Positions 1 through 9,177 of a stretch of DNA of 55,617 nt are shown piece by piece. Under the pieces are notes generated by a model. The model made no database searches and was not told the DNA's origin. It was given only the letters and a program-made list of their open reading frames with translations. The number at the start of each line of letters is the position of its first letter. The first letter of the stretch is position 1. The position numbers and the translations under genes were made by a program. The stretch is from Prochlorococcus sp. AG-418-G23 (GTDB lineage Bacteria > Cyanobacteriota > Cyanobacteriia > PCC-6307 > Cyanobiaceae): contig QCLY01000004.1 in assembly GCA_003214195.1 (NCBI GenBank), positions 1-55,617 of the forward strand, read 5' to 3'.

Positions 1-603
1 TAGTGCTTCTTGCGGATTTAGATAACTCATCCTATCCGAGTCTCTAGAGAGTTCCTCTATAGTTTTGCCTGTATTACGAGAGAGGATCTCTAGCATTGAT
101 TTTTTATTTTTCAAAACTTCCTCGGCTCTTATTTGGATATCTGTTGCTTGACCTCTTGCTCCGCTTATAGGCTGATGCAAAACAATAGACGCGTGCGGAA
201 GAGCTGCTCTTTGACCTTTCGTCCCAGAAGAAAGGATAACTGCAGCAGTTCCCATCGCTTGTCCGATACAGATTGTATGGACTGGAGGCTTAATATAGCT
301 TATGGTGTCGCAGATAGCGAAGGCCTCTGTTTCGAAACCAACAGCGTCACCAGTGTACCAACTTGTTCCTGTAGAATTTATATAGAAATAGATAGGCTTT
401 TCTGGATCCTCAAACTCTAGATAAAGTAGTTGAGCTATAATTAGCTCAGTAACATCCATTCCTAGTTGTCTCTTCGCATCATCATCTGAAAATAATGGTA
501 AACCGAGGTAGACAATTCTCTCTTTCAGTAAAAGAGAGGGTAGATCAGGGGGTGGAGTCCTCATAACGGTATTTTCGCCGTAATAAGGAGCAGATACAGT
601 CAT
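1..603 (-). CDS. clpR: ClpR, catalytically degenerate Clp protease subunit (C-terminus outside window)
   Basis: I translated this from the ATG whose complement ends at 603; the frame stays open to base 1, giving 201 codons of a protein usually near 220. It has the ClpP fold signatures: a YINSTG strand, a GQAMGTAA stretch and a LHQPISG motif. In active ClpP the nucleophile motif reads GQAAS; here the Ser position is Gly. The RDSDRM stretch aligns with RDTERD of active subunits, so the catalytic Asp also seems lost, while the His of HQP remains. About ten extra residues (WYTGDAVGFE region) sit between INS.G and the AICDTI helix. This matches cyanobacterial ClpR, which forms a mixed ring with ClpP3. 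In Synechococcus clpP3 follows clpR, so clpP3 is expected just left of the window. The paralogue assignment is inference from the missing residues. Confidence 0.85.
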   Translation of the reverse strand, partial: MTVSAPYYGENTVMRTPPPDLPSLLLKERIVYLGLPLFSDDDAKRQLGMDVTELIIAQLLYLEFEDPEKPIYFYINSTGTSWYTGDAVGFETEAFAICDTISYIKPPVHTICIGQAMGTAAVILSSGTKGQRAALPHASIVLHQPISGARGQATDIQIRAEEVLKNKKSMLEILSRNTGKTIEELSRDSDRMSYLNPQEAL

Positions 604-643
604 TTGTATCACAAAAATAAGATTGATTTGATTCTAGCTAGAT

Positions 644-1753
644 TTAACCCTGTGTCGCTGGTGATTTAAAAGATTTGTTCGACTCAGGATTATTTATCAG
701 TTTTCCAAAGACCATTCTTCCTGTGGGGGTTTGTAGAGCTCCTGTTATAACAATATCTAATCTGCTTCCAACAAAATCTTTCGCTTCATCAATAACAACC
801 ATTGTTCCGTCATCTAAATATCCTATACCTTGCATTTTTTCTTTACCTTCTCTCACAATTTTTATATTAAGTGATTCTCCTGGCTGTACTTCTGGTCTTA
901 AAGCAATAACTAGATCACTCAAATTCATAACTTTTAATTCTTTGACTTCTGCAATTTGAGAGAGATTATAGTCTGCGGTGATTAAAGTTCCTGTCATATC
1001 CTCAGTAATTTTCAAAAGTTTTTCATCAACCCCATTACCTTCATACTTTGTTGGGTTTATTACAAGTCTTCTCCCGTATAAATCTCTTAATTCTTTTAAT
1101 AATTTTAGACCTCTTCTTCCTTTAGATCTTTTTTCATTGCTACTTGAGTCAGCTAAAGTTTGTAATTCATCAATAACACTTTGAGCGATAATTAATTGCC
1201 CTTCCAACAAGCCACAACTTAGTAGGCCATTTATTCTCCCATCAATAATTACGCTAGTATCAAGAATCTTTGGACTTGCTGCAGGGAGTATCCCCTCATT
1301 AACTAAATAAGCATCAGTATTATTTGGATTGAATAATCTCAATAAGGTCCTACCGTGGGTATCGGCTAATTTATAACCAAGTGCACCAAAGAAAATATTA
1401 CTTAATATAGCTGCTAAGGGTTTTGCAAAGAATACTTCTCTAGGGAAAGGTATTAAAAGTATTGGAGCGAGAAGGAGATTCGCAACTAGTAATCCTAAAA
1501 TCAATCCAACTGACCTACTAATTAATAAATCTGTAGGCATTGTTCTAATTTGATCAAGAAAAGTCTTTCTAAGTTGTAAGAATACAAAACCAGCAGCTAA
1601 ACCTATGAAAAACCCTATGATTGCTAAAACTATTCTGAAACCTTCAATATTAGAAACCTGTTTAAGTATATCTACTGGTAACAAATCAACACCAAGCCAT
1701 CCTGAAGCAGCTCCAGATAATACAAATAAAATTAAAACTAAAATATCAGTCAT
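644..1753 (-). CDS. Membrane-anchored PIN/TRAM-domain protein (YacL-like)
   Basis: A 369-residue protein. The first ~130 residues contain about four hydrophobic membrane segments. A PIN nuclease-like domain follows from about residue 160, starting with the acidic motif ILDTSVIIDGR and containing later Asp residues (VDEKLL, TADYNLS) as expected for a metal site. A C-terminal TRAM-like beta domain runs from about 290 to 350 (IVREGKEKMQGIGYLDDGTMVV). This architecture is that of Bacillus YacL and its cyanobacterial homologues, thought to act on RNA at the membrane; the substrate is not established. It lies 40 bp upstream of clpR on the same strand and could be co-transcribed with it. The last residues are basic and low in complexity. 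Confidence 0.85.
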   Translation of the reverse strand: MTDILVLILFVLSGAASGWLGVDLLPVDILKQVSNIEGFRIVLAIIGFFIGLAAGFVFLQLRKTFLDQIRTMPTDLLISRSVGLILGLLVANLLLAPILLIPFPREVFFAKPLAAILSNIFFGALGYKLADTHGRTLLRLFNPNNTDAYLVNEGILPAASPKILDTSVIIDGRINGLLSCGLLEGQLIIAQSVIDELQTLADSSSNEKRSKGRRGLKLLKELRDLYGRRLVINPTKYEGNGVDEKLLKITEDMTGTLITADYNLSQIAEVKELKVMNLSDLVIALRPEVQPGESLNIKIVREGKEKMQGIGYLDDGTMVVIDEAKDFVGSRLDIVITGALQTPTGRMVFGKLINNPESNKSFKSPATQG

Positions 1754-1850
1754 AACTATAATCTACTAGGATTTACTTACTGAGTAAATAAAGGATTTTA
1801 TTTTTTTCGATCCTCAAGGGTATTTTTGAGCTTAAAAATGTTTTTAGGTT

Positions 1851-3074
1851 ATGAATAAGTTGCCAAGAAGTGCTTATGTACACATCCCTTTTTGCCACAG
1901 GAGGTGCTTCTACTGTGATTTTGCCATCATCCCATTAGGAAACAATGTTGAAACTTTACAAGGTTATGGAAGCAAAACTGTTAAAGAATATTTGCAATTT
2001 CTATACAAAGAAATATTGTCAATTAAGCATAAATCTCCTCTTTCGACAATTTATGTTGGTGGAGGCACACCATCAATATTAGATCCCAAACAAATAAAAG
2101 AATTAATTGATCTTTTTAGAGAAAATTATGGGATTGACTCTGGTGCTGAAATCACCATGGAGGTTGATCCGGCTAGTTTTAATGATGATGATCTTAATGG
2201 ATTCATTAATGCTGGGATTAATAGATTTAGTTTAGGAGCACAAAGTTTTAATAATCAGATACTTCAGAAGGCGGGGAGACGTCATTTGAGAGAAGATGTT
2301 GAAAAATCTTGTGTATGGTTGAAGAGAAAATTTGATTCTGGGTTAATAAAAAGTTGGAGTTTAGATTTAATTCAAAACTTACCACTTAGTGGAATTAAAG
2401 AATGGCAAGATGACTTAAAAAAAGCAATAACTTTTTCTCCACCACATATATCTATCTATGATTTAACTATAGAAAATGGAACTGTTTTTAAAAAATTAGT
2501 CAATTTAGGAAAATTAAAACTTCCAAGTGATGAAGATGCTTTTAGAAATAGTGAATCAACTCATATGATTTTAAAAAACTCAGGTTACTCAAGATATGAA
2601 ATCTCAAATTATTGTCTTCCGAGTCATCAATCCAGACATAACAGAGTTTATTGGAGTGGATTAGGTTGGTGGAGTTTTGGTCAAGGTTCTACTAGTTCAC
2701 CTTGGGGGGAAAAGTTTACTAGACCAAGAGTTAGTAAAGAATATAAAGAATGGGTGATTGGGCAATACGAACACAATATTGATTCATCCCTAACCAATAA
2801 GGATTTCGTTTATAAAGAACTTGATGAGAAAATAATGTTGGGATTAAGGCTCAAAGAGGGTATCGATATAAATAAGTTGTTTAAACAACAAAACTGGGAA
2901 AACAAAACATTTGAGAAAAACTTAAGTAAATTACTTAAAAAATGGGAAAGCTTTCTTAAGAGTGAATTATTAGTGAGAAAGGGGAATAGATTCTATTTGA
3001 GCGATCCAAAAGGAATGGAGCTAAGCAATCAAATCCTTATTTCTATGTTTCAGTGGTGGGATGAGATTAATTAA
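1851..3074 (+). CDS. hemW: HemW-like radical SAM protein (coproporphyrinogen oxidase-like)
   Basis: 407 residues. Cys15, Cys19 and Cys22 form the CX3CX2C [4Fe-4S] motif near the N-terminus (FCHRRCFYCDF), followed by the glycine-rich YVGGGTPS SAM-binding strand and the GAQSFN motif. The length and the N-terminus beginning directly at AYVHIPFC, without the longer HemN extension, fit the HemW group. Those proteins bind haem and insert it into respiratory enzymes rather than oxidising coproporphyrinogen. Genome annotations often call the family HemN. The 3' end overlaps the converging panB gene by 8 bp. The start ATG at 1851 follows the divergent PIN/TRAM gene by 97 bp, so the two genes share a promoter region. 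Confidence 0.85.
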   Translation: MNKLPRSAYVHIPFCHRRCFYCDFAIIPLGNNVETLQGYGSKTVKEYLQFLYKEILSIKHKSPLSTIYVGGGTPSILDPKQIKELIDLFRENYGIDSGAEITMEVDPASFNDDDLNGFINAGINRFSLGAQSFNNQILQKAGRRHLREDVEKSCVWLKRKFDSGLIKSWSLDLIQNLPLSGIKEWQDDLKKAITFSPPHISIYDLTIENGTVFKKLVNLGKLKLPSDEDAFRNSESTHMILKNSGYSRYEISNYCLPSHQSRHNRVYWSGLGWWSFGQGSTSSPWGEKFTRPRVSKEYKEWVIGQYEHNIDSSLTNKDFVYKELDEKIMLGLRLKEGIDINKLFKQQNWENKTFEKNLSKLLKKWESFLKSELLVRKGNRFYLSDPKGMELSNQILISMFQWWDEIN

Positions 3075-3840
3075 GTCTTTGAGAAGCTACCCATTTAATT
3101 AATTTATCCTGGAATAAATTCTTACCTTCAATAATCGGTTGGCAAAATGGTGGTTGCTCATCATTAAGACCCAACAAATCGGCAGTAACTCTTACTTGGC
3201 CATCGCAATAATTGCCTGCGCCAATGCCAATTATCGGGATGGTTAAGTTTTTTTTTATTTCTTTAGCAAGCAACTCAGGAATATGCTCAAGAACTATTGA
3301 AAAACAACCCAATTTTTCGAGAATAGAGGCTTCTCTTTTAATTCTTTCTTCGCTTTCCAGGCTTTCACCTTGCTTCCTTAAACCCTGATTTAAATAGCTT
3401 TGTGGTGTAAGCCCTAGATGACCCATAACAGGAATACCCATTCTTATTAATCTAGAAATAACTTTTTGTATTTCTGGTTCAGCTCCTTCTACTTTTACAG
3501 CTTTTGCATAAGTGCTTTGAATGATTTTCCCTGCATACTCCACAGCTTTGTCCTCTCCACATTGATATGTTAGGAAAGGCATATCGGAAATTAACAAAGG
3601 TTGTTCTTCAATTCTCTTTTTGAATCCTCTTGAAACAGCATTCGTATGATAGATTACATTTTCTAAAGTTAACGGTAACGTTGATTTGTATCCTAAGCAA
3701 ACCATTGCTAAAGAATCACCAACTAAGACAATATCAACATTGGCTTGTTCTGCAATGGAACCTGATATGGAGTCCCATGCAGTTAATGCAATAATCTTTT
3801 TAGATTTTTCTTTATATTTAATGAGGTCTGAAGGTAACAT
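3067..3840 (-). CDS. panB: 3-methyl-2-oxobutanoate hydroxymethyltransferase
   Basis: 257 residues, the usual PanB length. It transfers a hydroxymethyl group from 5,10-methylene-tetrahydrofolate to 2-oxoisovalerate, giving ketopantoate, the first committed step towards pantothenate and coenzyme A. Family hallmarks visible are ALTAWDS at the N-terminus, the metal-binding VGDSLAMV (Asp42), MGHLGLTPQS in the middle, the IVLEHIPELLA helix with the catalytic Glu, and IGIGAGNYCDGQV near the end. It is encoded divergently from the SRP RNA, whose 5' end lies about 47 bp upstream, so the promoters must be tightly packed or overlapping. Its 3' end overlaps hemW by 8 bp. Confidence 0.97.
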   Translation of the reverse strand: MLPSDLIKYKEKSKKIIALTAWDSISGSIAEQANVDIVLVGDSLAMVCLGYKSTLPLTLENVIYHTNAVSRGFKKRIEEQPLLISDMPFLTYQCGEDKAVEYAGKIIQSTYAKAVKVEGAEPEIQKVISRLIRMGIPVMGHLGLTPQSYLNQGLRKQGESLESEERIKREASILEKLGCFSIVLEHIPELLAKEIKKNLTIPIIGIGAGNYCDGQVRVTADLLGLNDEQPPFCQPIIEGKNLFQDKLIKWVASQRLN

Positions 3841-3886
3841 AAGAAATTTTTCTATCTTTTTTAATCAAGAATTGCTATTATGTTTT

Positions 3887-3983
3887 TGACTCGGCCTTTC
3901 GCGGTTTTAACGCCTAAATCTGGTCAGGACCGGAAGGTAGCAGCCACAAGGGATGCTTGAGGCAGGCGAGATAACCGAGTCAC
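3887..3983 (+). ncRNA. ffs: Bacterial signal recognition particle RNA (4.5S type)
   Basis: The universally conserved SRP RNA apical region is present: GGTCAGGACCGGAAGGTAGC at 3920-3939, followed by AGCCA, containing the GGAA tetraloop and the asymmetric internal loop bound by Ffh. The ends pair perfectly: GACTCGG at 3888-3894 with CCGAGTC at 3975-3981, giving a hairpin of roughly 95 nt. This is the short bacterial form without an Alu domain. Ends are set by the terminal helix and may be off by a few bases. Its protein partner Ffh is encoded at 30544-32148. Confidence 0.97.
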
Positions 3984-3993
3984 TCTATTTTAC

Positions 3994-5112
3994 CTATTTA
4001 TCTATATTTTTTTTATTCTGCCTTAACTTTAAAAATTCTGGAATATTTGCTCCACTATTTTTGGTTTCAGAAAAGTCATAAAGTGGTGTATTTGATAATC
4101 TGTTTTTTAATCTTTGTTGCTTGAATGTTTGATTAGATTCGAAACCAGTTGCAATCATTGTAACCTGTACTTCACCTTCCATTGATTCGTTGATAGCTGT
4201 GCCCAAGATGATATTTGCGTCTTGATCTACTACCTGACTAATAATTTCACCAACAGCGTTTACATCATCCAAGGTTAAATCTTTACCACCAGTGATATTA
4301 ACAACACACCCCTTTGCTCCATCTATTCTTCCTGCCTCTAGCAGTGGACTATTAATTGCCGCTTGAGCAGCCTCAAGAGCTCTTGATCGTCCAGAACCAA
4401 TACCCATACCAAGAAGAGCAGTGCCTGCTTCAGTCATAACTGATCTTACATCAGCAAAATCAACATTAATTTGACCAGGACAGGTAATTATTTCACTAAT
4501 ACCTTTAACTCCCATTCTTAGCACGTCATCAGCATTTTTAAAAGCTTCTTGAATTGAAGCACCAGAAGCGACTTCTTTTAAACGATCGTTGGGAATGACA
4601 ATTAATGTATCAACATTTTCAGCTAATCTTGAAATACCTTCCTCAGCTTGGCGCATTCTACGTTTACCTTCAAAAGAAAATGGCTTGGTCACTATCGCAA
4701 CAGTTAAAGCCCCACTTTGCTTGGCTACCTCAGCCACCACTGGAGCAGCACCTGTACCGGTACCTCCACCCATGCCAGCAGCTATGAAAACCAAATCAGA
4801 TCCTTCTAAAGCTTGTTGAAGTTCATCCTTTGATTCTTCAGCTGCTTTTTGACCAATACTTGGATTACCTCCTGCCCCAAGACCCCTCGTTAGATTTTGA
4901 CCTAATTGAACTCTGCTTTCCGCGGAAGATTGTAACAGAGCTTGAGCATCAGTATTAAGTACGCGGAATGATACACCTCCAAGATCACTATCTATCATTC
5001 TGTTGACTGCATTGCTTCCTCCACCGCCTACACCAATAACTTCTATTTTGGCATTTTGGCTTGGAAGGATTTCACTCGATTGATTAAAGTTTGGATTGTT
5101 ACCGAAGCTCAT
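3994..5112 (-). CDS. ftsZ: Cell division GTPase FtsZ
   Basis: 372 residues. The tubulin-type GTP-binding loop GGGTGTG is at 115-121, preceded by VGGGGSNAVNRM near residue 28, and the T7-loop residues NVDFADV are present. The protein polymerises at midcell to build the Z-ring. The C-terminal peptide NIPEFLKLRQ resembles the conserved tail (IPxFL) that docks membrane anchors, and is followed by a short basic end. The known cyanobacterial anchor partner ZipN/Ftn2 is also in this window (28403-30496). The gene lies 178 bp downstream of ftsQ on the same strand. Two inverted repeats sit in that gap, so ftsZ probably has its own promoter or a processing site there. Confidence 0.98.
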   Translation of the reverse strand: MSFGNNPNFNQSSEILPSQNAKIEVIGVGGGGSNAVNRMIDSDLGGVSFRVLNTDAQALLQSSAESRVQLGQNLTRGLGAGGNPSIGQKAAEESKDELQQALEGSDLVFIAAGMGGGTGTGAAPVVAEVAKQSGALTVAIVTKPFSFEGKRRMRQAEEGISRLAENVDTLIVIPNDRLKEVASGASIQEAFKNADDVLRMGVKGISEIITCPGQINVDFADVRSVMTEAGTALLGMGIGSGRSRALEAAQAAINSPLLEAGRIDGAKGCVVNITGGKDLTLDDVNAVGEIISQVVDQDANIILGTAINESMEGEVQVTMIATGFESNQTFKQQRLKNRLSNTPLYDFSETKNSGANIPEFLKLRQNKKNIDK

Positions 5113-5172
5113 CTCTAAATAGGAATCTATTACTATATTGGGTGCATTATGAACTTACTAGGCTCATCTGTA

Positions 5173-5220
5173 GGAATTTGTTGAGGAAATTCCTTAAAAT
5201 ATTTACTTAATAAATATTTT
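5173..5220 (-). promoter_or_regulatory. Two adjacent inverted repeats in the ftsQ-ftsZ gap
   Basis: GGAATTT (5173-5179) pairs with AAATTCC (5187-5193) across a 7-nt loop. Immediately next to it AAAATATTT (5196-5204) pairs with AAATATTTT (5212-5220), also across 7 nt. They lie 60-110 bp upstream of the ftsZ start. They could form RNA hairpins in an ftsQ-ftsZ transcript or be protein-binding sites. The second is pure A/T and could arise by chance in this AT-rich background. Confidence 0.35.
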
Positions 5221-5290
5221 ATTTTAAATGCTAAACCCGTTTCAACACTACATTAATTAAAAAAAAATATTTTGAATATATTTACAAATA

Positions 5291-6016
5291 TTAGGGTTTG
5301 AACACTTTTATTTTTGGTTTATTTGGATCAGTAAGGTCAATATTATCTATTTTCTTTGACAAGTCATTTTTCTGAAATTCATTTTTTAGATTACTGATTA
5401 TTTTTAATTGATAGTTAATTAAATTTGGATTGAATCCTAATAAAATTTTTTTTAAATCTTTTTCCTCAACAGTTAGAAATCCGTTTGGTGAAAAACTTAT
5501 TTTAACTATCTCAAATCCGTAAATCTCTTGAGCTTTAAAAATTTCAGATAATATTCTTTTATATTTTTCTTTCCATCCAAAAACTTGTATGGGTAATTTA
5601 TTCAAGTTCTTTTCATCTGCATTTTGTTTATTGATAAAAACTCCATCTTTATCAATAAAACCCATAATTCTTTGGCTTTCTATTATTTTTTCACCGTAAG
5701 CTATTGGTGTTCTTGTCTTGATATGAATCCTCAAACCAAAAGGCAATACTTGCCTACTTACTGAAACATTCTTGAGAGACAAATTTTTTTTTAACTCTTT
5801 TTCTAAAAAATTAGTTTTGATGTATATTAATCGGATTGGAAATTCTAAAGATGAATTATTTACAACATCATTTTTAGTGAATAATTCGCTTCCAGAAATT
5901 CTAATATCCTGAATTGTGATCTTTTTAAGTGTTTTTAGGCTTATTGAGCTCGTTAAAAATAAAAATAAAATTAGAAATAAAAAACGTCTGGGATTGATTG
6001 TTTTTTGGTTTTTCAC
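5291..6016 (-). CDS. ftsQ: Cell division protein FtsQ/DivIB
   Basis: 241 residues. A basic N-terminus (KNQKTINPRR) precedes one hydrophobic segment (FLFLILFLFLTSSISL, about 12-27), so it is a single-pass protein with its bulk in the periplasm. A POTRA-like module follows at about 33-105 (ITIQDIRISGSELFTKNDVV; FLEKELKKNLSLKNVSVSRQ; GLRIHIKTRTP). FtsQ links the Z-ring to septal wall synthesis. The context is typical: it lies between the wall gene ddl and ftsZ. Its start overlaps the preceding gene's stop by 4 bp (6013-6016), implying translational coupling. Sequence conservation is low, as usual for FtsQ, so the call rests on topology, POTRA pattern and synteny. Confidence 0.85.
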   Translation of the reverse strand: MKNQKTINPRRFLFLILFLFLTSSISLKTLKKITIQDIRISGSELFTKNDVVNNSSLEFPIRLIYIKTNFLEKELKKNLSLKNVSVSRQVLPFGLRIHIKTRTPIAYGEKIIESQRIMGFIDKDGVFINKQNADEKNLNKLPIQVFGWKEKYKRILSEIFKAQEIYGFEIVKISFSPNGFLTVEEKDLKKILLGFNPNLINYQLKIISNLKNEFQKNDLSKKIDNIDLTDPNKPKIKVFKP

Positions 6017-6423
6017 AAATCACATCTAGCTTTTTTCATCAATTGGTCCATCCATTCTCTGGCCTGCTCCGCATCTGAAAAAGGTACATCCATTTCTTTC
6101 CCATCTCCAACTAATCTTAACCTGCACTTTCCTTGAGATTCACTTGTTAAAGGAGCCTCTCCTGAAGTTAAAGCCATTAATTCTACTAATTCTAGTTTCT
6201 TAATAATGAAGTTATCTTTTTCTTCGAATGTACCAGCTTCAAATGCGCTCCACTTTAACTCTCCATCTTTTAGGGATGCTGCACCTGAACTATCTAATTT
6301 ACAAAGTTCAGCCCCATTTGCCCAAATCCTAAAAAGATTTTGTCTTCTTCTTTCTAACCATCCCAGAGCAGTTAATAAAATGAAGATTAATAGTAATGGT
6401 AACCAAAGAAGTCCATGCAACAT
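6013..6423 (-). CDS. Conserved small membrane protein of the ddl-ftsQ cluster
   Basis: 136 residues. An N-terminal membrane segment (LLWLPLLLIFILLTALGWL, residues 5-23) is followed by a basic stretch (ERRRQN) and then a soluble beta-rich domain of about 100 residues. I do not recognise a catalytic motif. The C-terminal part (FSDAEQAREWMDQLMKKA) is helical and Trp-containing, reminiscent of a small PH-like fold ending in a helix, but that is a guess. It is translationally coupled to ftsQ (4-bp overlap) and lies 10 bp after ddl. It is therefore likely co-expressed with division and wall genes. Confidence 0.75.
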   Translation of the reverse strand: MLHGLLWLPLLLIFILLTALGWLERRRQNLFRIWANGAELCKLDSSGAASLKDGELKWSAFEAGTFEEKDNFIIKKLELVELMALTSGEAPLTSESQGKCRLRLVGDGKEMDVPFSDAEQAREWMDQLMKKARCDL

Positions 6424-6433
6424 TTGATTTGGA

Positions 6434-7501
6434 TTATAAATCTAAAGTTATATCTACCAGTTTAGCCACAAGTTGTTCAATATTTAAACCTGAAGCTTTC
6501 CAAAGCATTGGAAACATGCTGTTTTTTGTGAAGCCAGGAATTGTATTAATTTCATTTAGCAAAATTTTATTTGAAGATTTTTCTAAAAAGAAATCTACCC
6601 TTGCAAAACCAAAAATATTTAGTGCTCTGCAACTTTGAATAGCGATTTCTTTAATTTGTTTTGTGGTTTCAGAATCTATTTCGGCTGGGATAGTAATCTT
6701 GTTATTTAAAAAATATTTTGAATTGTAATCATACCAATCACTTCCGTATTTTACTTCACCTATCTCAGAGGTTAAAAGTTTTGACTTTCCAAGTATTCCG
6801 CATTCAATCTCTCTTACCTCTAAACCTTCCTCTATTAAAATTCTTGGATCTATTTCCCAAGCCTTTTCTAAGGCTTGTGGTATCTCAGATTCATCAATGA
6901 CTTTGGAGATACCAAGGGACGAACCAGAGTTTGAGGGTTTAACAAAAACAGGAAAATTTAATTTTTTTTTAATTTCATTAATTATCTTCTTCTTTACTGA
7001 TTTATTATCTAGATCTTCATTTTGGAAAACTAAATAATTAACTTGCGGAAGATTAAGATTTGAAAAAATTGTTTTCATTATTATTTTATCCATTCCTAGA
7101 GCAGAGCCTATTATTCCGCATCCAACTAGAGGTTTCTTAGTGAACTTCAGTAAGCCATGAATTGAGCCGTCTTCACCATTAATTCCATGCAGAAGAGGGA
7201 ACCAAACATCAACATTGTGAAATTTAATTCCTTCAAGAAAGTTAGTTTTTTCTTGATTGAAAATCCTTTGTTTGTTTGTGATATTGTTTTCAATTTCGCC
7301 AATTAGTATTTTTTCTGAGAGGTCACAATCAAGCCAATCTCCATATTTATCTATGTAGAAGGGTTTAACTGTAAAGCGTTGTTTGTTTATTTCTGAATTA
7401 AAGGCTTGAAAAACTGTTTTTGCAGATGATATCGATACTTCATGTTCGTTGGAATATCCACCAAATATTAATCCAATACACTTTTTTTTTTTCAAAATCA
7501 T
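6434..7501 (-). CDS. ddl: D-alanine--D-alanine ligase
   Basis: 355 residues. It joins two D-Ala with ATP to supply the dipeptide end of the peptidoglycan pentapeptide. ATP-grasp features are visible: GLIFGGYSNEHEVSISSA at the N-terminus, HGINGEDGSIHGLL, the FVKPSNSGSSLGISKV glycine/serine loop, and the metal-binding ARVDFFLE ... LLNEINTIPGFT near the C-terminus. It sits 8 bp downstream of miaB and 10 bp upstream of the small membrane protein gene, forming a minus-strand run miaB-ddl-(membrane protein)-ftsQ-ftsZ. Confidence 0.97.
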   Translation of the reverse strand: MILKKKKCIGLIFGGYSNEHEVSISSAKTVFQAFNSEINKQRFTVKPFYIDKYGDWLDCDLSEKILIGEIENNITNKQRIFNQEKTNFLEGIKFHNVDVWFPLLHGINGEDGSIHGLLKFTKKPLVGCGIIGSALGMDKIIMKTIFSNLNLPQVNYLVFQNEDLDNKSVKKKIINEIKKKLNFPVFVKPSNSGSSLGISKVIDESEIPQALEKAWEIDPRILIEEGLEVREIECGILGKSKLLTSEIGEVKYGSDWYDYNSKYFLNNKITIPAEIDSETTKQIKEIAIQSCRALNIFGFARVDFFLEKSSNKILLNEINTIPGFTKNSMFPMLWKASGLNIEQLVAKLVDITLDL

Positions 7502-7509
7502 TTAAAAAA

Positions 7510-8904
7510 CTATAAACAAAGTTTGCCTGTTAAAGAAAAAGATCTTGCTTCATTTATTCTGACATCTATCTCATCCCCTAATGAAAAATTAAATTTAATA
7601 TTTTTGGGAATTTCTACGAAAGTTAATCGATTTGTTCTTGTTCTACCCATAATTTGTGAGGAATTTTTTGGATTTAGACCCTCAATTAAAACACTTTCAG
7701 TATTATTTATGTATCTTTGATTTCTGCTTCTAGCAGTTTTCTCTACCAAAGCGTTAATTTCCACCAATCTAGCTTTTTTTACTTCTTCAGGAATTTGATT
7801 AGTCCAAACGGCAGCTGGCGTATTTGGTCTTGGGGAATATGCCGCTGTATTTACTTGGTCAAAACCAATATCTGATATGAGTTTCAATGTATCTTGATAT
7901 TGTTGTTCGGTTTCTCCTGGGAAAGCAACTATTGCGTCAGCAGTGATTGATGCATCTGGCATTAATGCCCTTATATTCTCGATAATATTTTTATACTTTT
8001 TAATAGAATATCCTCTTGACATTTGTTTTAAGATTTCATCATTTCCACTTTGGAAGGGAATATGGAAATGTTCACAGACTTTATCAAGTTCATAACAAGC
8101 TTTAATCAACCTTTTTGAAAAATATCGTGGATGACTAGTAGCAAATCTTATTCTGCGAATTCCTTTAACATCATGAATATAATATAAAAGATCAGTTAGA
8201 GTATTCTCTTTTCTCCCCTCTTTTGTAGTTCCAGGAAGGTCTCTACCATAAGCATCAATATTCTGACCCAAAAGAGTAATTTCTTTAAAATTATCATCAG
8301 CTAATTTTTGGATCTCACTTTTTATCGCATTTGGATATCTTGATTGCTCTTTTCCTCTTACAGAGGGGACTACACAATATGAACATCTTTCATTGCATCC
8401 ATAAATAATATTGACCCAGCCACAAATAGAGCTTTCTCTTCTGGCACTTGTTATGTCTTCAGAAATGAAGGTTTCTTCTGTTGCAGCAACTTGATTTCCT
8501 AAATTAACTTTTCCAAGAAGATTCTCAAGATTATTTACGTGTTGAGGCCCCATAACAAGATCAAGTTCTGGGACTCTTCTTAATAAGGACTCTCCCTCTT
8601 GCTGCGCAAGACAACCTGCAATAACAAGTTTTAAGTTGGGTGTTTTGTGCTTTCTTTTTGCTTGTCTTCCTAGAAAACTGTAAACTTTTTGCTCCGCATT
8701 ATCTCTGATTGTGCATGTATTGTACAAGACCAAATCGGCACTTAGTTCATTATCTGCTCTTGTATATCCCATCTTCTCTAATGTCCCAGCCATTCTCTCA
8801 GAATCAGCCTTGTTCATTTGGCATCCAAATGTGGTTATCCAATAACTGCCAGTAGTTGAATTCTTTTGAGATTGTTTATCGTCTGATTTTGTTTTTGTTA
8901 ACAC
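7510..8904 (-). CDS. miaB: tRNA-2-methylthio-N6-dimethylallyladenosine synthase
   Basis: 464 residues. MiaB adds a methylthio group at C2 of i6A37 in tRNAs reading UNN codons. The N-terminal UPF0004 domain has [13 protein letters not shown] and the other Cys ligands ([24 protein letters not shown]). The radical SAM core carries [10 protein letters not shown]-terminal TRAM domain closes the protein (residues ~395-464). This two-cluster plus TRAM order separates it from RimO. It is the first gene of the minus-strand wall/division run and is preceded by tRNA-His 71 bp upstream on the same strand. Confidence 0.97.
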   Translation of the reverse strand: MLTKTKSDDKQSQKNSTTGSYWITTFGCQMNKADSERMAGTLEKMGYTRADNELSADLVLYNTCTIRDNAEQKVYSFLGRQAKRKHKTPNLKLVIAGCLAQQEGESLLRRVPELDLVMGPQHVNNLENLLGKVNLGNQVAATEETFISEDITSARRESSICGWVNIIYGCNERCSYCVVPSVRGKEQSRYPNAIKSEIQKLADDNFKEITLLGQNIDAYGRDLPGTTKEGRKENTLTDLLYYIHDVKGIRRIRFATSHPRYFSKRLIKACYELDKVCEHFHIPFQSGNDEILKQMSRGYSIKKYKNIIENIRALMPDASITADAIVAFPGETEQQYQDTLKLISDIGFDQVNTAAYSPRPNTPAAVWTNQIPEEVKKARLVEINALVEKTARSRNQRYINNTESVLIEGLNPKNSSQIMGRTRTNRLTFVEIPKNIKFNFSLGDEIDVRINEARSFSLTGKLCL

Positions 8905-8975
8905 TTTGCCGGGAATTTTTATGATTCTTTAATTCAAAATTACAAGTTAAATAATTTTGCTGCAATATTTCTGAG

Positions 8976-9049
8976 GGCGAGCGAGGGGATTCGAACCCCC
9001 GAATAGCGGCGCCACAAGCCGCTGCCTTAACCACTTGGCGACGCCCGCC
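8976..9049 (-). tRNA. tRNA-His (GTG anticodon)
   Basis: A full cloverleaf can be folded on the minus strand. The acceptor helix is GCGGGCG with CGCTCGC. The anticodon stem-loop is GCGGC-TTGTGGC-GCCGC with anticodon GTG, and the T-arm carries GGTTCGAATCC. The extra 5' G (position -1) characteristic of tRNA-His is encoded at 9049 and faces the discriminator C at 8976. CCA is not encoded; the next bases are CTC, so it must be added by the CCA enzyme. Confidence 0.97.
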
Positions 9050-9177
9050 TCACATTTATAAATTTAACAACTCAAGGGTAATTTTTCATAGTTATTTTTA
9101 TCTTTTAGCGAAATTTGAATTATTTTCTAATTCAGTAAAGTTTTCTTATGATTTAAAATAAAAGAAAATTTAAAAAT

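Noticed and set aside
133-420. 95-codon plus-strand ORF
   Set aside because: Lies wholly antisense to clpR, which has clear family motifs; the peptide has no recognisable features.
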